DNA of 44,977 nucleotides from Demequina sp. Lineage in GTDB: Bacteria; Actinomycetota; Actinomycetes; Actinomycetales; Demequinaceae. Below, one piece after another: positions 36,398-44,977 of this stretch. The DNA is taken from positions 1 to 44,977 of the forward strand of contig NZ_JAHEBP010000003.1 of NCBI RefSeq assembly GCF_024642165.1, given 5' to 3'. The number at the start of each line of letters is the position of its first letter. The first letter of the stretch is position 1. Both the position numbers and the translations under genes were made by a program. The notes under the pieces are model-generated. The model had not been told where the DNA came from and made no database searches. It saw only the letters and a program-made list of their open reading frames with translations.

Positions 36398-37915
36398 CTA
36401 GACCCAGCTGGGCAGCCACATGTGCAGCTGCCAGTACCGGAACGGGATCGGGTCCCCGGTCCACAGTGGGATGAAGAAGCCGGAGACGATCAGGATCGCC
36501 GCGACCACGGACCCCGCCACCAGCACGCCCGTGCGTGACCACCCGCCGGCGAGCCGCTCGGGCTGTGCGATGCGGCGGAGCGCCCACACCAGCGTCAGCA
36601 CCAAGAACGGCGCGAAGGCCACCGAGTAGAAGGTGAAGATGGTGCGGTACGCGTACGGCAGCCACGGCACCCACCCGGCGAGCACGCCCAGCGACACCGT
36701 GAGCGCGAGCACGTCGCGGCGGCGCACCACGCGCCACAGCGCCCACGCCAGAGCCGCCGTCGCGAGCCACCACAGCAGCGGGTTGCCCAGGGCGTGGATG
36801 GCGCTCACGCAGCGCTCGGCGCCGCACGATGCGTCGGGTGCGTCCTCGAAGAAGAAGGCCGTGGGGCGGTACTGGATCAGCCACGCCCACGGGTTTGACA
36901 TGTAGTTGTGCTCGGTGGTGAGGCCCGTGTGGAAGTCCCACATCTGCCGGTGGTAGTGGAGCAGTGAGTTGAGGGCGTCGGGCAGCCAGGTGACGCCCTC
37001 GCCCGGGTGGTCCTGCGCCCAGAACCGGCCGTAAGAGCCGTCGGTGAGGAACCAGTTGGCCCACGTGCCCACGTAGATCGCCACCGTCACCACGATCGTG
37101 GTCAACCCGGCCGGCACCGCGCGCGCCAACGCGCCCACGTGCCACCTCAGGTAGCCGAGCCGGCGCCGATCGACGGCGTCCCAGAGGATGGACAGCAGCA
37201 GGAACGCGGCGGCGAAGTACAGGCCCGACCACTTGGTGGACGCGGCGAGCGCGAAGGCGACGATCGCCGCCAGGCGCCACCACCGGATCCCGGTGCGCGG
37301 GCCCATGCCCGGGAGCCGCGCCTCGTCATCCAGCCCGGCCGCGCGCCGCTCGTCGGCGGCACGCGCGGACAGGCGCGCCCACGTCGCGTCCCGGTCGACC
37401 AGCAGCAGCCCGAAGCCGAGCACCACGAAGAAGGTGAGGAAGCCGTCGAGCAGCGCGGTGCGCGACAGGACGATCGCCTGGCCGTCGACCGCGATGAGCA
37501 CGCCCGCGACCGCGCCCCACGCGGTCGAGCGGAACAGTCGGCGCGCGATCACCGCCACCAGCACCGCGACGAAGGTGCCCAGCACGGCGCCCACGACTCG
37601 CCACCCGAACGGGTGGTTCCCGAACAGCTCGATGCCGACCGCGATGAGCAGCTTGCCCACCATCGGGTGGACCACGAAGTCGCCGTCGGTGGTGAGTCCG
37701 GAGACGTCGCCGGCGGCGAACGCCGCATCGTCGCCCGTCCAGTCGGCCTCGAACCCGAGCGCCGTGAGCGAGTATGCCCCCCGCGCGTAGAAGACCTCGT
37801 CGAACACGAGCGCCTGCGGGTGGGCCAGCGTCGCGAGGCGCAGCAGCCCGGCGAGAACGCCTACGCCCACCGCCATCAAGGTGGCGCGCCAGCGCCACAG
37901 CGTCGCGAGATTCAC
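36398..37915 (-). CDS. Protein O-mannosyltransferase (GT39)
   Basis: The 505-residue membrane protein of the dolichyl-phosphate-mannose-protein mannosyltransferase family has about eleven hydrophobic helices. The catalytic acidic pair D39-E40 lies in VFDEVFYARGAYSL in the first external loop. HPFGWRVVGAVLG, STKWSGLYF and WDFHTGLTTEHNYMSNPWAW are also typical. In actinobacteria this enzyme transfers mannose from polyprenyl-phosphate mannose to Ser/Thr of exported proteins during Sec export. Translation begins at GTG 37915 with a weak ribosome site. It is divergent from rsmI, as in many actinobacteria, and could act on the secreted proteins coded further along. Confidence 0.93.
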   Translation of the reverse strand: MNLATLWRWRATLMAVGVGVLAGLLRLATLAHPQALVFDEVFYARGAYSLTALGFEADWTGDDAAFAAGDVSGLTTDGDFVVHPMVGKLLIAVGIELFGNHPFGWRVVGAVLGTFVAVLVAVIARRLFRSTAWGAVAGVLIAVDGQAIVLSRTALLDGFLTFFVVLGFGLLLVDRDATWARLSARAADERRAAGLDDEARLPGMGPRTGIRWWRLAAIVAFALAASTKWSGLYFAAAFLLLSILWDAVDRRRLGYLRWHVGALARAVPAGLTTIVVTVAIYVGTWANWFLTDGSYGRFWAQDHPGEGVTWLPDALNSLLHYHRQMWDFHTGLTTEHNYMSNPWAWLIQYRPTAFFFEDAPDASCGAERCVSAIHALGNPLLWWLATAALAWALWRVVRRRDVLALTVSLGVLAGWVPWLPYAYRTIFTFYSVAFAPFLVLTLVWALRRIAQPERLAGGWSRTGVLVAGSVVAAILIVSGFFIPLWTGDPIPFRYWQLHMWLPSWV

Positions 37916-37977
37916 AGGCGAAGCCTAGCCGGGCACGGCCCGCCTGCCCGCAGCGCCGCGTGTGGGAAAGTGAGGGC

Positions 37978-38817
37978 ATGACAGGCCGGATCGTGCTCGC
38001 CGCGACGCCCATCGGCAACGTCGGGGACGCATCGGACCGCCTCAGGCACGCGCTCGCGACCGCGGACGTGGTGGCCGCTGAGGACACGCGCCGCGTGCGC
38101 GACCTCGCGCATCGGCTCGGCCTGCGCATCACCGGCGAGATCGTCACCCACCACGACCACAACGAGGGCGAGCGCGCCGCGCAGCTGGTCGAGCGCGCGC
38201 GGGAGGGCGCGACCGTGCTGGTGGTGTCCGACGCGGGCATGCCCGCCGTCTCCGATCCGGGATTCCGGGTGGTCGAGGCCGCGGCCGCCGCCGGCGTCGA
38301 CGTCACCGTGCTGCCCGGGCCCTCGGCGGCGCTCGCCGCGCTGGCGCTGTCGGGGCTGCCCACGGACAGGTTCGCTTTCGAGGGGTTCCTGCCGCGACGT
38401 TCCGGGGAGCGCGCCGCCCGGCTCGCCGGGCTCGCCACCGAGGAGCGCACCCTGGTCTTCTTCGAGGCCCCGCACCGCCTCGCCGCGACGCTGGTGGCGA
38501 TGGCCGAGGCCTGGGGTGGCGACCGCGCCGCCGCGGTGTCCCGCGAGCTCACCAAGACCTACGAGGAGACCCGCCGCGGCACGCTCGCCCAGCTCGCCGA
38601 GTGGGCGGAGCAGTCCGAGCCGCGCGGCGAGATCGTGGTGACCGTCGCGGGGCGGCCCGCACAGGCGCCGGGCATGGCGGCCCTCGTGGGCGAGGTGCTC
38701 GACCGCGTGGAGGCCGGGGAGCGCGCCAAGGCCGCGGTGGCGGACGTGGCCGCGACCGCGGGGGTGCCCAGCCGCGAGCTTTACGCGGCGGTGCTGGCGG
38801 CACGGGGGCCTCGATGA
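37978..38817 (+). CDS. rsmI: 16S rRNA 2'-O-methyltransferase RsmI
   Basis: The 279-residue enzyme methylates C1402 of 16S rRNA with S-adenosylmethionine. Motifs of the tetrapyrrole-methylase-like fold are all present: IVLAATPIGNVGDASDRLRHAL, VVAAEDTRRVRDLAHRLGL, HHDHNEGERA, VLVVSDAGMPAVSDPGFRVVEAA, VLPGPSAALAALALSGLPTDRFAFEGFLPR and ERTLVFFEAPHRLAATL. Length is as in the family. Its stop overlaps the next start as ATGA, so it is translationally coupled to the interrupted carboxypeptidase gene. Confidence 0.95.
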   Translation: MTGRIVLAATPIGNVGDASDRLRHALATADVVAAEDTRRVRDLAHRLGLRITGEIVTHHDHNEGERAAQLVERAREGATVLVVSDAGMPAVSDPGFRVVEAAAAAGVDVTVLPGPSAALAALALSGLPTDRFAFEGFLPRRSGERAARLAGLATEERTLVFFEAPHRLAATLVAMAEAWGGDRAAAVSRELTKTYEETRRGTLAQLAEWAEQSEPRGEIVVTVAGRPAQAPGMAALVGEVLDRVEAGERAKAAVADVAATAGVPSRELYAAVLAARGPR

Positions 38818-39659
38818 GGGTCTCCCACGCCCCCGTCTATCGGCGGCGGCGCCGCGTGGCGGCGGCGCTCGCGGCCGCGATCGTGGGGTTGGGCCTGGGG
38901 ATGCTCACCGCCGAGCTGTGGTGGCCGCGCGGGGCGTCGGAGGCCGCCGCCTAGACCCTCGCCGAGCGCACGCCGGCCGCGTCGGCCACCCTGGCGGTCG
39001 CATCGTCCCCGCCCACGACGGCGACCGCGTCCGCCGCCCCCGTCGCGTCGCCGAGCCCCGCGTTCGACACCGCCGCGCACAGTCTCACCGCGCCGGACTC
39101 CCCGTGGGTGGTGGTCAACAAGACCAGCCCGCTCGACCCCGCCGAGTACGCGCCGGATGACCTGGTGACGGTGACCGGCGTCCCCGGGGGAGCGACGATG
39201 CGCGAAGAGGCGGCGGCGGCGATGAGCGCGCTGCGCGCCGCGGCCGCCGAGGAGGGGGCGGGCTTCGCCATCTCGACGGCGTATCGCACGTACGGACAGC
39301 AGGCGGGTCTCTACCAGAGCTACGTGAACCGCTCCGGTCGGGAGCGTGCGGACCGCTACTCGGCCCGTCCCGGCTACTCCGAGCACCAGACCGGCCTCGC
39401 CGCGGACATCAACGGCGGCGGCTGCGACCTCGAGGCCTGCTTCGGCGACACCGCCGCGGGCATCTACGTGGCCGAGCACGCGTGGGAGCACGGCTACATC
39501 GTGCGGTACCCGGAGGGCAAGGAGGCGGTCACCGGGTACATCTACGAGCCGTGGCACCTGCGCTACGTGGGACCCGAGCTTGCCGCAGAGATGCATGAGC
39601 GCGGCATCGACACGCTCGAGGAGTTCTTCGGCCTGCCCGCCGCGCCCGACTACGCCTGA
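38814..39659 (+). pseudogene. VanY-type D,D-carboxypeptidase broken by an in-frame TAG
   Basis: ATG 38814 overlaps the rsmI stop and opens a frame coding RVSHAPVYRRRRRVAAALAA and a membrane signal-anchor, then stops at TAG 38952-38954 after 46 codons. The same frame continues open after the TAG with a Thr/Ala/Pro/Ser linker and a complete peptidase M15 (VanY/DacB-like) domain. That domain has [12 protein letters not shown] (S-x-H-x-x-G-x-x-x-D, zinc ligands His and Asp) and EPWHLRYVG (third ligand). It ends normally at 39659. One substitution would restore an exported peptidoglycan carboxypeptidase of 281 residues. A GTG at 39108 could start the catalytic domain alone, but it lacks a ribosome site and would leave the protein in the cytosol. 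Sequencing error, recent mutation or readthrough are all possible. Confidence 0.8.
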
Positions 39660-39660
39660 C

Positions 39661-39690
39661 GGCGCGGGACGGCGCGGGACGGCGCGGGAC
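39661..39690 (+). repeat. Three perfect 10-base tandem repeats
   Basis: GGCGCGGGAC occurs three times head to tail directly after the carboxypeptidase stop, then a GC-rich patch (CGCGCGCGCCGGCCG) leads to the metG promoter. Confidence 0.9.
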
Positions 39691-39749
39691 CGCGCGCGCC
39701 GGCCGTTCGCCGGCTCGGGCGCCCACGTTCGGGGCTCCTCGCGCGTCAC

Positions 39750-39755
39750 TAGGAT
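39750..39755 (+). promoter_or_regulatory. -10 box of metG, leaderless layout
   Basis: TAGGAT lies seven bases before the metG ATG at 39763, the spacing expected for a transcript that starts at or near the start codon. The AGGA within it could also serve as a weak ribosome site. Confidence 0.35.
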
Positions 39756-39762
39756 GGTCGCC

Positions 39763-41547
39763 ATGTCACGCATCCTTTCCGCCGTCGCCTGGCCGTACGC
39801 CAACGGCCCGCGCCATATCGGGCACGTCGCGGGGTTCGGCGTCCCGTCCGACGTGTTCAGCCGATACATGCGCCTGGCGGGCCACGACGTCCTCATGGTC
39901 TCGGGCACCGACGAGCACGGCACGCCGATCCTGGTGCAGGCCGAGGGCGAGGGCGTCTCGGCCCAGGAGCTCGCGGACCGCTACAACCGCGTGATCGTCG
40001 AGGACCTTGCCGCGCTGGGCCTCAGCTATGACCTCTTCACCCGGACCACCACCGGCAACCACTACCAGGTGGCGCAGGCGATGTTCCGGGCGGTGCACGC
40101 GAACGGCTACATGATCGAGCAGACCACTCGCGGCGCGATCTCGCCCTCGACCGGCCGCACCCTGCCGGACCGCTACATCGAGGGCACGTGCCCCATCTGC
40201 GATTACGACGGCGCGCGCGGCGACCAGTGCGACAACTGCGGCAATCAGCTCGACGCGATCGACCTGCGCAACCCGCGCAGCCGCATCAACGGCGAGATCC
40301 CCGCGTTCGTGGAGACCGAGCACTTCTTCCTCGACCTGCCCGCCCTGGTGCAACCCCTCACCGACTGGCTGGGCGCGCGCCACGGCTGGCGACCCAACGT
40401 GCTCAACTTCTCCAAGAACCTGCTGGCGGACGTCCGGCCGCGGGCGATGACGCGGGACATCGACTGGGGTATCCCGGTGCCGCTCGATGGCTGGATCGAG
40501 AACCCCAACAAGCGCCTGTACGTGTGGTTCGACGCGGTGATCGGCTACCTCAGCGCCTCCATCGAGTGGGCGCGCCGTTCCGGCGACCCCGACGCGTGGC
40601 GCCTGTGGTGGAACGATCCGGAGGCGCTGTCGTACTACTTCATGGGCAAGGACAACATCACCTTCCACTCGCAGATCTGGCCGGGCGAGCTCATCGCCGC
40701 CAACGGGCGGGGTGCACGTGGCGGGCAGCTGAGCGAATTCGGCGACCTGCAACTGCCCACCGAGGTGGTCTCGAGCGAGTTCCTCACCATGGAGTCGAGC
40801 AAGTTCAGCTCCTCGCGCGGCCACGTCATCTATGTCCGGGACATGCTGTCGCGCTACCAGCCGGACGCGCTGCGCTACTTCATCGCCGTGGCCGGCCCGG
40901 AGACGTCGGACGCGGACTTCACGTGGGCGGAGTTCAAGCGCCGCACCAACGACGAACTGGTGGCCGGCTGGGGCAACCTGGTCAACCGCACCGCCACCCT
41001 GCTCCACAAGAACGTCGGTAGCGTGCCCCCGCTGGGCGAGCTCGAGGACGTCGATCGCGCCGCGCTCGCGGCGTCGGAGGCCGGGTTCGGGAATGTGGGC
41101 GGGCTGATCGGCGCCCAGCGTCAGCGCGCCGCGATCAGCGAGACGATGCGGGTGGTGGGCGACGCCAACAAGTACCTGGCGGAGACGGCGCCCTGGAAGC
41201 TCAAGAACGAGGACCCGGACCGCATGCGGACCGTGCTCGCGGTGGCGGCGCAGCTGGTCTCCGACGCGAACACGATGATCTCGCCGTTCCTGCCCCACAG
41301 CGCCCAGCAGGTGCATGAGGCGCTGGGCGGCACCGGGATACTCGCGCCCATGCCGCGTGTCGACGAGGTCGAGGACCTGGACCTGCCGGACCGTCGCTAC
41401 CCGGTGATCCAGGGCGACTACGCGGGCGGCGCGTGGGCCCGCACCCCGCTGGTGGCGGGCACGCCCGTCCCCGCACCCTCACCGATCTTCACCAAGCTCG
41501 ACGATCACGTGGTCGAGGACGAGCTCTCCCGGATGGCGGACGAGTAG
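39763..41547 (+). CDS. metG: Methionyl-tRNA synthetase
   Basis: The 594-residue class I aminoacyl-tRNA synthetase charges tRNA-Met. The ATP-binding HIGH motif is in [14 protein letters not shown] (residues 18-21). A four-cysteine zinc knuckle follows at about 143-159 ([18 protein letters not shown]). The second signature appears as K347-F-S-S-S-R, the KFSxSR variant of [20 protein letters not shown] and the helical anticodon domain ([28 protein letters not shown]) are complete. No C-terminal tRNA-binding dimerisation domain is present. ATG 39754 is an in-frame alternative start. Confidence 0.96.
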   Translation: MSRILSAVAWPYANGPRHIGHVAGFGVPSDVFSRYMRLAGHDVLMVSGTDEHGTPILVQAEGEGVSAQELADRYNRVIVEDLAALGLSYDLFTRTTTGNHYQVAQAMFRAVHANGYMIEQTTRGAISPSTGRTLPDRYIEGTCPICDYDGARGDQCDNCGNQLDAIDLRNPRSRINGEIPAFVETEHFFLDLPALVQPLTDWLGARHGWRPNVLNFSKNLLADVRPRAMTRDIDWGIPVPLDGWIENPNKRLYVWFDAVIGYLSASIEWARRSGDPDAWRLWWNDPEALSYYFMGKDNITFHSQIWPGELIAANGRGARGGQLSEFGDLQLPTEVVSSEFLTMESSKFSSSRGHVIYVRDMLSRYQPDALRYFIAVAGPETSDADFTWAEFKRRTNDELVAGWGNLVNRTATLLHKNVGSVPPLGELEDVDRAALAASEAGFGNVGGLIGAQRQRAAISETMRVVGDANKYLAETAPWKLKNEDPDRMRTVLAVAAQLVSDANTMISPFLPHSAQQVHEALGGTGILAPMPRVDEVEDLDLPDRRYPVIQGDYAGGAWARTPLVAGTPVPAPSPIFTKLDDHVVEDELSRMADE

Positions 41548-41550
41548 CCG

Positions 41551-42399
41551 ATGCGCGCGGGAGCGTGGCCGCCGGCACCCGAGCCGCTGCCCCGGCCGGT
41601 GGTGGACAACCACACCCACCTCGAACACCCCGCGGGGGAGCCCGAGCTGGCGGTCGAGCGGCGGCTCGCGGACGCCGCGCTCGCGGGCGTGGACCGCGTG
41701 GTGCAGATCGGGTGCGAGCTCGAGTCCGCACGCTGGACCGCCGCGGCCGTCGAGCGCTACCCCGCCATGCTCGGCGGCGTGGCGCTGCACCCCAACGAGG
41801 CCCCGCTCCACGCGGCGGGCACGCACCCCAGCGGGGTGGGGTACGAGGACGCGCTGGTCGAGATCGCCGCGCTCGCGCGCGGCGACCGCATCCGCGCCGT
41901 GGGGGAGACGGGGCTCGATGCCTATCGCACGGACGAATCGGGCCGGGCCGCGCAGGTGAGATCCTTCCGCGACCACATCGCGCTCGCGAAGGAGCTGGAC
42001 CTGCCGTTGCAGATCCACGACCGCGACGCCCACGCCGAGGTGCTCGAGGTGTTGGAGCGCGACGGCGCGCCGGAGCGCACCGTCTTCCACTGCTTCTCCG
42101 GCGACGCCGCGATGGCCCGGCTGTGCGCCTACCGCGGCTACTACCTCAGCTTCGCCGGTACGGTCACGTTCAAGAACGCCGACGGGCTGCGCGCCGCGCT
42201 CGCCGTCACCCCCCTCGACCGGGTGCTGGTCGAGACCGACGCGCCGTACCTTGCACCGCACCCGCATCGGGGCGCGCCCAACGCTCCATACCTGGTCGCC
42301 GTGACGATGCGCACGGTCGCGAGCGTGCTGGAGGTCGGGTTGGAGGCCGCGTGCGACGCCGTTTCGGCGACATCCGAATCCCTGTACGGTCCCTGGTAG
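41551..42399 (+). CDS. tatD: TatD-family metal-dependent hydrolase (DNase)
   Basis: The 282-residue TIM-barrel hydrolase has all metal ligands: VDNHTHLEHP (H-x-H), the glutamate in AVGETGLDAYR, the histidines in LPLQIHDRDAH and TVFHCFSGD, and the aspartate in LVETDAPYLAPHPHRG. TatD proteins are 3'-5' exonucleases involved in DNA repair or quality control. It starts three bases after the metG stop and precedes the G5 muralytic gene and ksgA, the standard actinobacterial order. The N-terminal 15 residues are a Pro-rich extension. Confidence 0.95.
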   Translation: MRAGAWPPAPEPLPRPVVDNHTHLEHPAGEPELAVERRLADAALAGVDRVVQIGCELESARWTAAAVERYPAMLGGVALHPNEAPLHAAGTHPSGVGYEDALVEIAALARGDRIRAVGETGLDAYRTDESGRAAQVRSFRDHIALAKELDLPLQIHDRDAHAEVLEVLERDGAPERTVFHCFSGDAAMARLCAYRGYYLSFAGTVTFKNADGLRAALAVTPLDRVLVETDAPYLAPHPHRGAPNAPYLVAVTMRTVASVLEVGLEAACDAVSATSESLYGPW

Positions 42400-42523
42400 A
42401 CCCGCCGATGGGGGCTTCCCGCAGGTCCCGGTTCGCGGTTGGGCTGGCGCAAACCGTTACCAATATGAGATAAATGACGGCAGACAACGCGGCTATCGAT
42501 GTGCTGCGAACCGAGAGGACTAT
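42400..42523 (+). promoter_or_regulatory. Leader of the G5 muralytic protein gene
   Basis: The 124-base gap holds an AT-richer segment CCGTTACCAATATGAGATAAATGA (42453-42476), a plausible promoter, and GAGAGGAC before the GTG. I looked for the conserved parts of the c-di-AMP (ydaO) riboswitch that precedes some actinobacterial rpf genes and did not see them. Confidence 0.35.
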
Positions 42524-43327
42524 GTGAGCTACGGACGTACCAACCCCATGCCCGGAGGCCGCCGGGAGCGGCGCCAGCGGCGCGGCGCGAGGAATCGAAT
42601 CCTGGCTCAGGTGGGCATCGCGGTCGCCGTCGGCTCCTTCGCGGTCGGCTCGATCGCTGCCGCCGCCGTGCCCGCGCTCGACGCGGGTCAGAGCCTCGCG
42701 ACGTCTGCGGACATCGCGGCCCTTCCGGAGATCGCGACCGGCTCCGCGGACGCGGGGGTGGTCACCACCGAGACCGCCGAGGAGTCCCTCGAGCCCGGCT
42801 CGGTGAAGAAGGACGATCCCAACCTCGAGAAGGGCACCACCAAGGTGGTCACCGAGGGTGCTGCCGGCTCGCAGGTGGTCACGTACGACGTCACCTACGT
42901 GGGCGGCGTCGAGGTCTCTCGCGTCGAGACCCTCACCGTGACCGTGGAGCCCGCCACGGACGAGGTCATCGCCGTCGGCACCCGTACCGCACCCGCGGTG
43001 CCCGCCGTCTCGACGGTCTCTCCTGGCACCGCCCGCGCGATCGGCCAGCAGATGGCTGCGGACATGTACGGCTGGACGGGCGACCAGTGGTCCTGCCTTT
43101 CCGCGCTCTGGCAGCGCGAGTCCGGGTGGAACCCCAACGCGCACAACAGCTCGTCCGGCGCCCACGGCATCCCGCAGGCGCTTCCCGGCTCGAAGATGGC
43201 GACCGCCGGAGCCGACTGGGCCACCAACGCCGCCACGCAGATCAAGTGGGGCCTGGGCTACATCAAGGGCCGCTACGGCACCCCCTGCAACGCGTGGAAC
43301 CACTCCGAGACCAAGGGCTGGTACTGA
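42524..43327 (+). CDS. Exported G5-domain lytic transglycosylase-like protein (rpfB position)
   Basis: The 267-residue protein has a basic N-terminus ([15 protein letters not shown]), a membrane/signal segment (about 27-50), a spacer, and a G5 domain (about 88-155; [38 protein letters not shown]). Its C-terminal domain has [35 protein letters not shown] with the transglycosylase glutamate in W-x-R-E-S-G-W, and ends KGWY. The gene stands where RpfB stands in mycobacteria and relatives, but the catalytic domain is of the SLT/aggregation-promoting-factor kind rather than the RPF fold. It should cut peptidoglycan outside the cell. It starts at GTG 42524. Confidence 0.87.
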   Translation: MSYGRTNPMPGGRRERRQRRGARNRILAQVGIAVAVGSFAVGSIAAAAVPALDAGQSLATSADIAALPEIATGSADAGVVTTETAEESLEPGSVKKDDPNLEKGTTKVVTEGAAGSQVVTYDVTYVGGVEVSRVETLTVTVEPATDEVIAVGTRTAPAVPAVSTVSPGTARAIGQQMAADMYGWTGDQWSCLSALWQRESGWNPNAHNSSSGAHGIPQALPGSKMATAGADWATNAATQIKWGLGYIKGRYGTPCNAWNHSETKGWY

Positions 43328-43332
43328 CCCCG

Positions 43333-44190
43333 GTGGCTCGCCTCCTGGGGCCTACCGACATCCGTCACCTCGCACAGTCGCTCGACGCGGCTCCCATGAA
43401 GAAATGGGGCCAGAACTTCGTGGTCGACGCCGGCACCGTCCGGCGCATCGCGCGGATGTCTGCCGTGGGGCCGGGCGATCGGGTGGTCGAGGTGGGCCCG
43501 GGGCTCGGTTCCCTCACGCTCGCACTGCTGGAGACCGGCGCGGACGTCACCGCGGTGGAGATCGACCCAGTGCTGGCGGCTGCCCTGCCGGGCACGGTCG
43601 CTGAGCGGGCGCCCGAACACTCCGCACGGCTCGACGTCATCCAGGCGGACGCGCTCCATGTGGCCGAACTGCCCTCGGCGCCGCGCGCGCTGGTCGCGAA
43701 TCTGCCGTACAACGTCTCCGTCCCGGTCATCCTGCACTTCCTGGAGACGTTCCCGTCGCTCGAGCGCGTGCTGGTGATGGTGCAGGCCGAGGTGGGCGCC
43801 CGCCTTGCCGCGCCGCCGGGGTCCCGCACCTATGGCATCCCGTCCGCGAAGGCCGCCTGGTACTGCTCGGTGCGGCACGCCGGCAACGTGGGCCGCGCGG
43901 TGTTCTGGCCCGTGCCCCGGGTGGACAGCTCGCTGGTCCTCATGGAACGGCGAGACCCCCCGGTCACCACCGCGTCCCGCGTCGAGGTGTTCGCTGTCAT
44001 CGACGCGGCGTTCGCGCAGCGCCGCAAGGCCCTGCGCGGCGCGCTGGCGGGTGTCGCGGGCTCGCCCGCGCGGGCCGAGTCCGCGCTGCGCGACGCCGGC
44101 ATCGAGCCCCTCACCCGCGGTGAGCAGCTGGCCGTCGGGGACTTCGCCCGGGTGGCGGAGTCCCTCGCCTCTGGCAGGCTGGGGACATGA
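43333..44190 (+). CDS. ksgA: 16S rRNA dimethyladenosine transferase KsgA/RsmA
   Basis: The 285-residue enzyme dimethylates A1518 and A1519 of 16S rRNA in ribosome assembly. Motifs are [18 protein letters not shown] (N-terminal KxxGQNFL), [28 protein letters not shown] (SAM binding), [26 protein letters not shown] (the N-L-P-Y-x-x-S/T catalytic site) and [16 protein letters not shown] 43333 starts five bases after the preceding stop with a weak ribosome site, so translation may be coupled to the G5 gene. Its stop overlaps the ispE start as ATGA. Confidence 0.95.
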   Translation: MARLLGPTDIRHLAQSLDAAPMKKWGQNFVVDAGTVRRIARMSAVGPGDRVVEVGPGLGSLTLALLETGADVTAVEIDPVLAAALPGTVAERAPEHSARLDVIQADALHVAELPSAPRALVANLPYNVSVPVILHFLETFPSLERVLVMVQAEVGARLAAPPGSRTYGIPSAKAAWYCSVRHAGNVGRAVFWPVPRVDSSLVLMERRDPPVTTASRVEVFAVIDAAFAQRRKALRGALAGVAGSPARAESALRDAGIEPLTRGEQLAVGDFARVAESLASGRLGT

Positions 44191-44977
44191 CCCGCACCGT
44201 CCGCGCGAAGGCGCCCGCGAAGGTGAACCTCCAACTCACCGTGGGTCCCGTGGGCGAGGACGGATACCACCCGCTGGTGACCGTGTTCCAGGCGGTGGAC
44301 CTCTGGGAGCACGTCGAGGCGACGCCCCGCACGGACGGCACCATCTCGCTGCGCGTCGACGCGGCCGCGGGGGCACCGGTCGAGGCCGCGGGCGTGCCGC
44401 GCGACTCCACCAACCTGGCCTGGCGGGCCGCCGAGCTGCTCGCGCGCGAATACGGCATCGCGGACGGGGTCGACCTCCGCATCGTCAAGGCGGTGCCCGT
44501 GGCCGGTGGGATGGCCGGCGGCTCCGCCGACGCCGCGGCCGCGCTGGTCGCGTGCGCCGAGGCGTGGGACGTGGGCGCCACCCGCCGTGACCTCGCCCGC
44601 CTGGCCGCGCGTCTGGGCGCCGACGTCCCCTTCTGCCTTCACGGCCACACCGCCGTGGGCCTCGGCCGCGGCGACGAACTCACCCCCGCGATGTCGCACG
44701 GGCAGTTCCATTGGGTGTTCGCCACACAGTCGCAGGGCCTGTCGACGCCGGGCGTGTACGCAGAGCTCGACCGCCGCGTGTCCACCGGGGAGCAGGCGGC
44801 GTCGGACATGGCGATCGACGCGGGCGTGATGACCGCGCTCATGGCGGGGGATCCATTGATGCTGGGCGACGCGCTCACCAACGACCTCGAGGGTCCCGCG
44901 ATCGCGCTGATGCCGCGACTCGAGCGGGTGCTCGACGCCGCGGAGGCCGCCGAGGCGTGCGCGGCGATAGTCTCCGG
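44187..44977 (+). CDS. ispE: 4-(cytidine 5'-diphospho)-2-C-methylerythritol kinase, N-terminal part
   Basis: About 263 codons are present; the C-terminus is beyond the right edge. IspE phosphorylates CDP-methylerythritol in the MEP isoprenoid pathway. The opening [34 protein letters not shown] has the catalytic-site Lys/Asn of the family, and the GHMP-kinase ATP loop is clear in [43 protein letters not shown] carries the conserved aspartate. Being the last of tatD / G5 / ksgA / ispE, it matches the usual actinobacterial operon. Confidence 0.95.
   Translation, partial: MTRTVRAKAPAKVNLQLTVGPVGEDGYHPLVTVFQAVDLWEHVEATPRTDGTISLRVDAAAGAPVEAAGVPRDSTNLAWRAAELLAREYGIADGVDLRIVKAVPVAGGMAGGSADAAAALVACAEAWDVGATRRDLARLAARLGADVPFCLHGHTAVGLGRGDELTPAMSHGQFHWVFATQSQGLSTPGVYAELDRRVSTGEQAASDMAIDAGVMTALMAGDPLMLGDALTNDLEGPAIALMPRLERVLDAAEAAEACAAIVS

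Noticed and set aside
38814-39659. Frameshift as the cause of the split carboxypeptidase
   Set aside because: The two parts are in the same frame and are separated only by the TAG, so a single-base substitution explains the break and an insertion or deletion does not.
42400-42523. c-di-AMP riboswitch before the G5 muralytic gene
   Set aside because: The gap is only 124 bases and the conserved riboswitch segments are not visible.

Overview
This is a very GC-rich window, roughly 70% or more, from an actinobacterium. I favour a member of the order Micrococcales, but I cannot name the genus. The support is the conserved actinobacterial blocks it contains. One is 5-formyltetrahydrofolate cyclo-ligase / moeA(glp) / rimJ-like acetyltransferase / sepX(glpR)-like. 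The other is rsmI divergent from a protein mannosyltransferase, followed by metG, tatD, a G5 muralytic protein, ksgA and ispE. Strong Shine-Dalgarno sites, ATGA/GTGA overlaps, GTG/TTG starts and TANNNT boxes 5 to 8 bases before some starts fit the same group. No phage, insertion sequence, CRISPR array or rRNA was seen; the only RNA gene is tRNA-Ala(CGC).

Layout. Bases 1-3495 (minus) carry the promoter-proximal part of a V/A-type ATPase operon (peripheral stalk, C, I, K, F, start of a second stalk subunit); the catalytic A/B/D genes should lie beyond the left edge. A ROK regulator (plus) is divergent from it. Then come a secreted sortase-like protein (minus) and, across a 420-base regulatory region with a CRP/GlxR-type palindrome, a beta-hydroxyacid-dehydrogenase-like enzyme and two tandem paralogous MFS transporters. 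A 1406-residue degenerate helicase/nuclease-like protein follows. Bases 14296-18112 hold the folate/MoeA/SepX block. Bases 18266-21803 (minus) hold a GT4 glycosyltransferase and a cytosolic GH92 alpha-mannosidase. After the tRNA come an MFS transporter and a divergent ArsR / FAD-oxidoreductase pair with a Cys-containing tail. Bases 25583-28996 are a ketoacid module: thiolase and two CoA-transferase subunits, divergent from an IclR regulator, with two matching operator copies between them. Then come an SDR, a double-FKBP lipoprotein, an AI-2E-type exporter with an HdeD-like protein, and a transglutaminase-like protein. Next is an arginine/ornithine module (ornithine cyclodeaminase and a dimethylargininase-like pentein, divergent from an Lrp/AsnC regulator). 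Bases 36398-44977 are the conserved mannosyltransferase-to-ispE block.

Most notable: (1) an in-frame amber codon separates the signal anchor from the catalytic domain of a VanY-type carboxypeptidase in the rsmI operon; (2) a V-type ATPase operon with an unusually short subunit I and a proteolipid that keeps only one ion-binding hairpin; (3) a large helicase-like protein that has lost its Walker A and probably its nuclease residues; (4) a 9-mer, GACGATGCG, found by eye 22 times on both strands, far above composition; (5) several clean palindromic operators and hairpin repeats in intergenic gaps. All reading was by eye, with no database search. Family names rest on motifs and gene order, and start sites are chosen from ribosome-binding sites.
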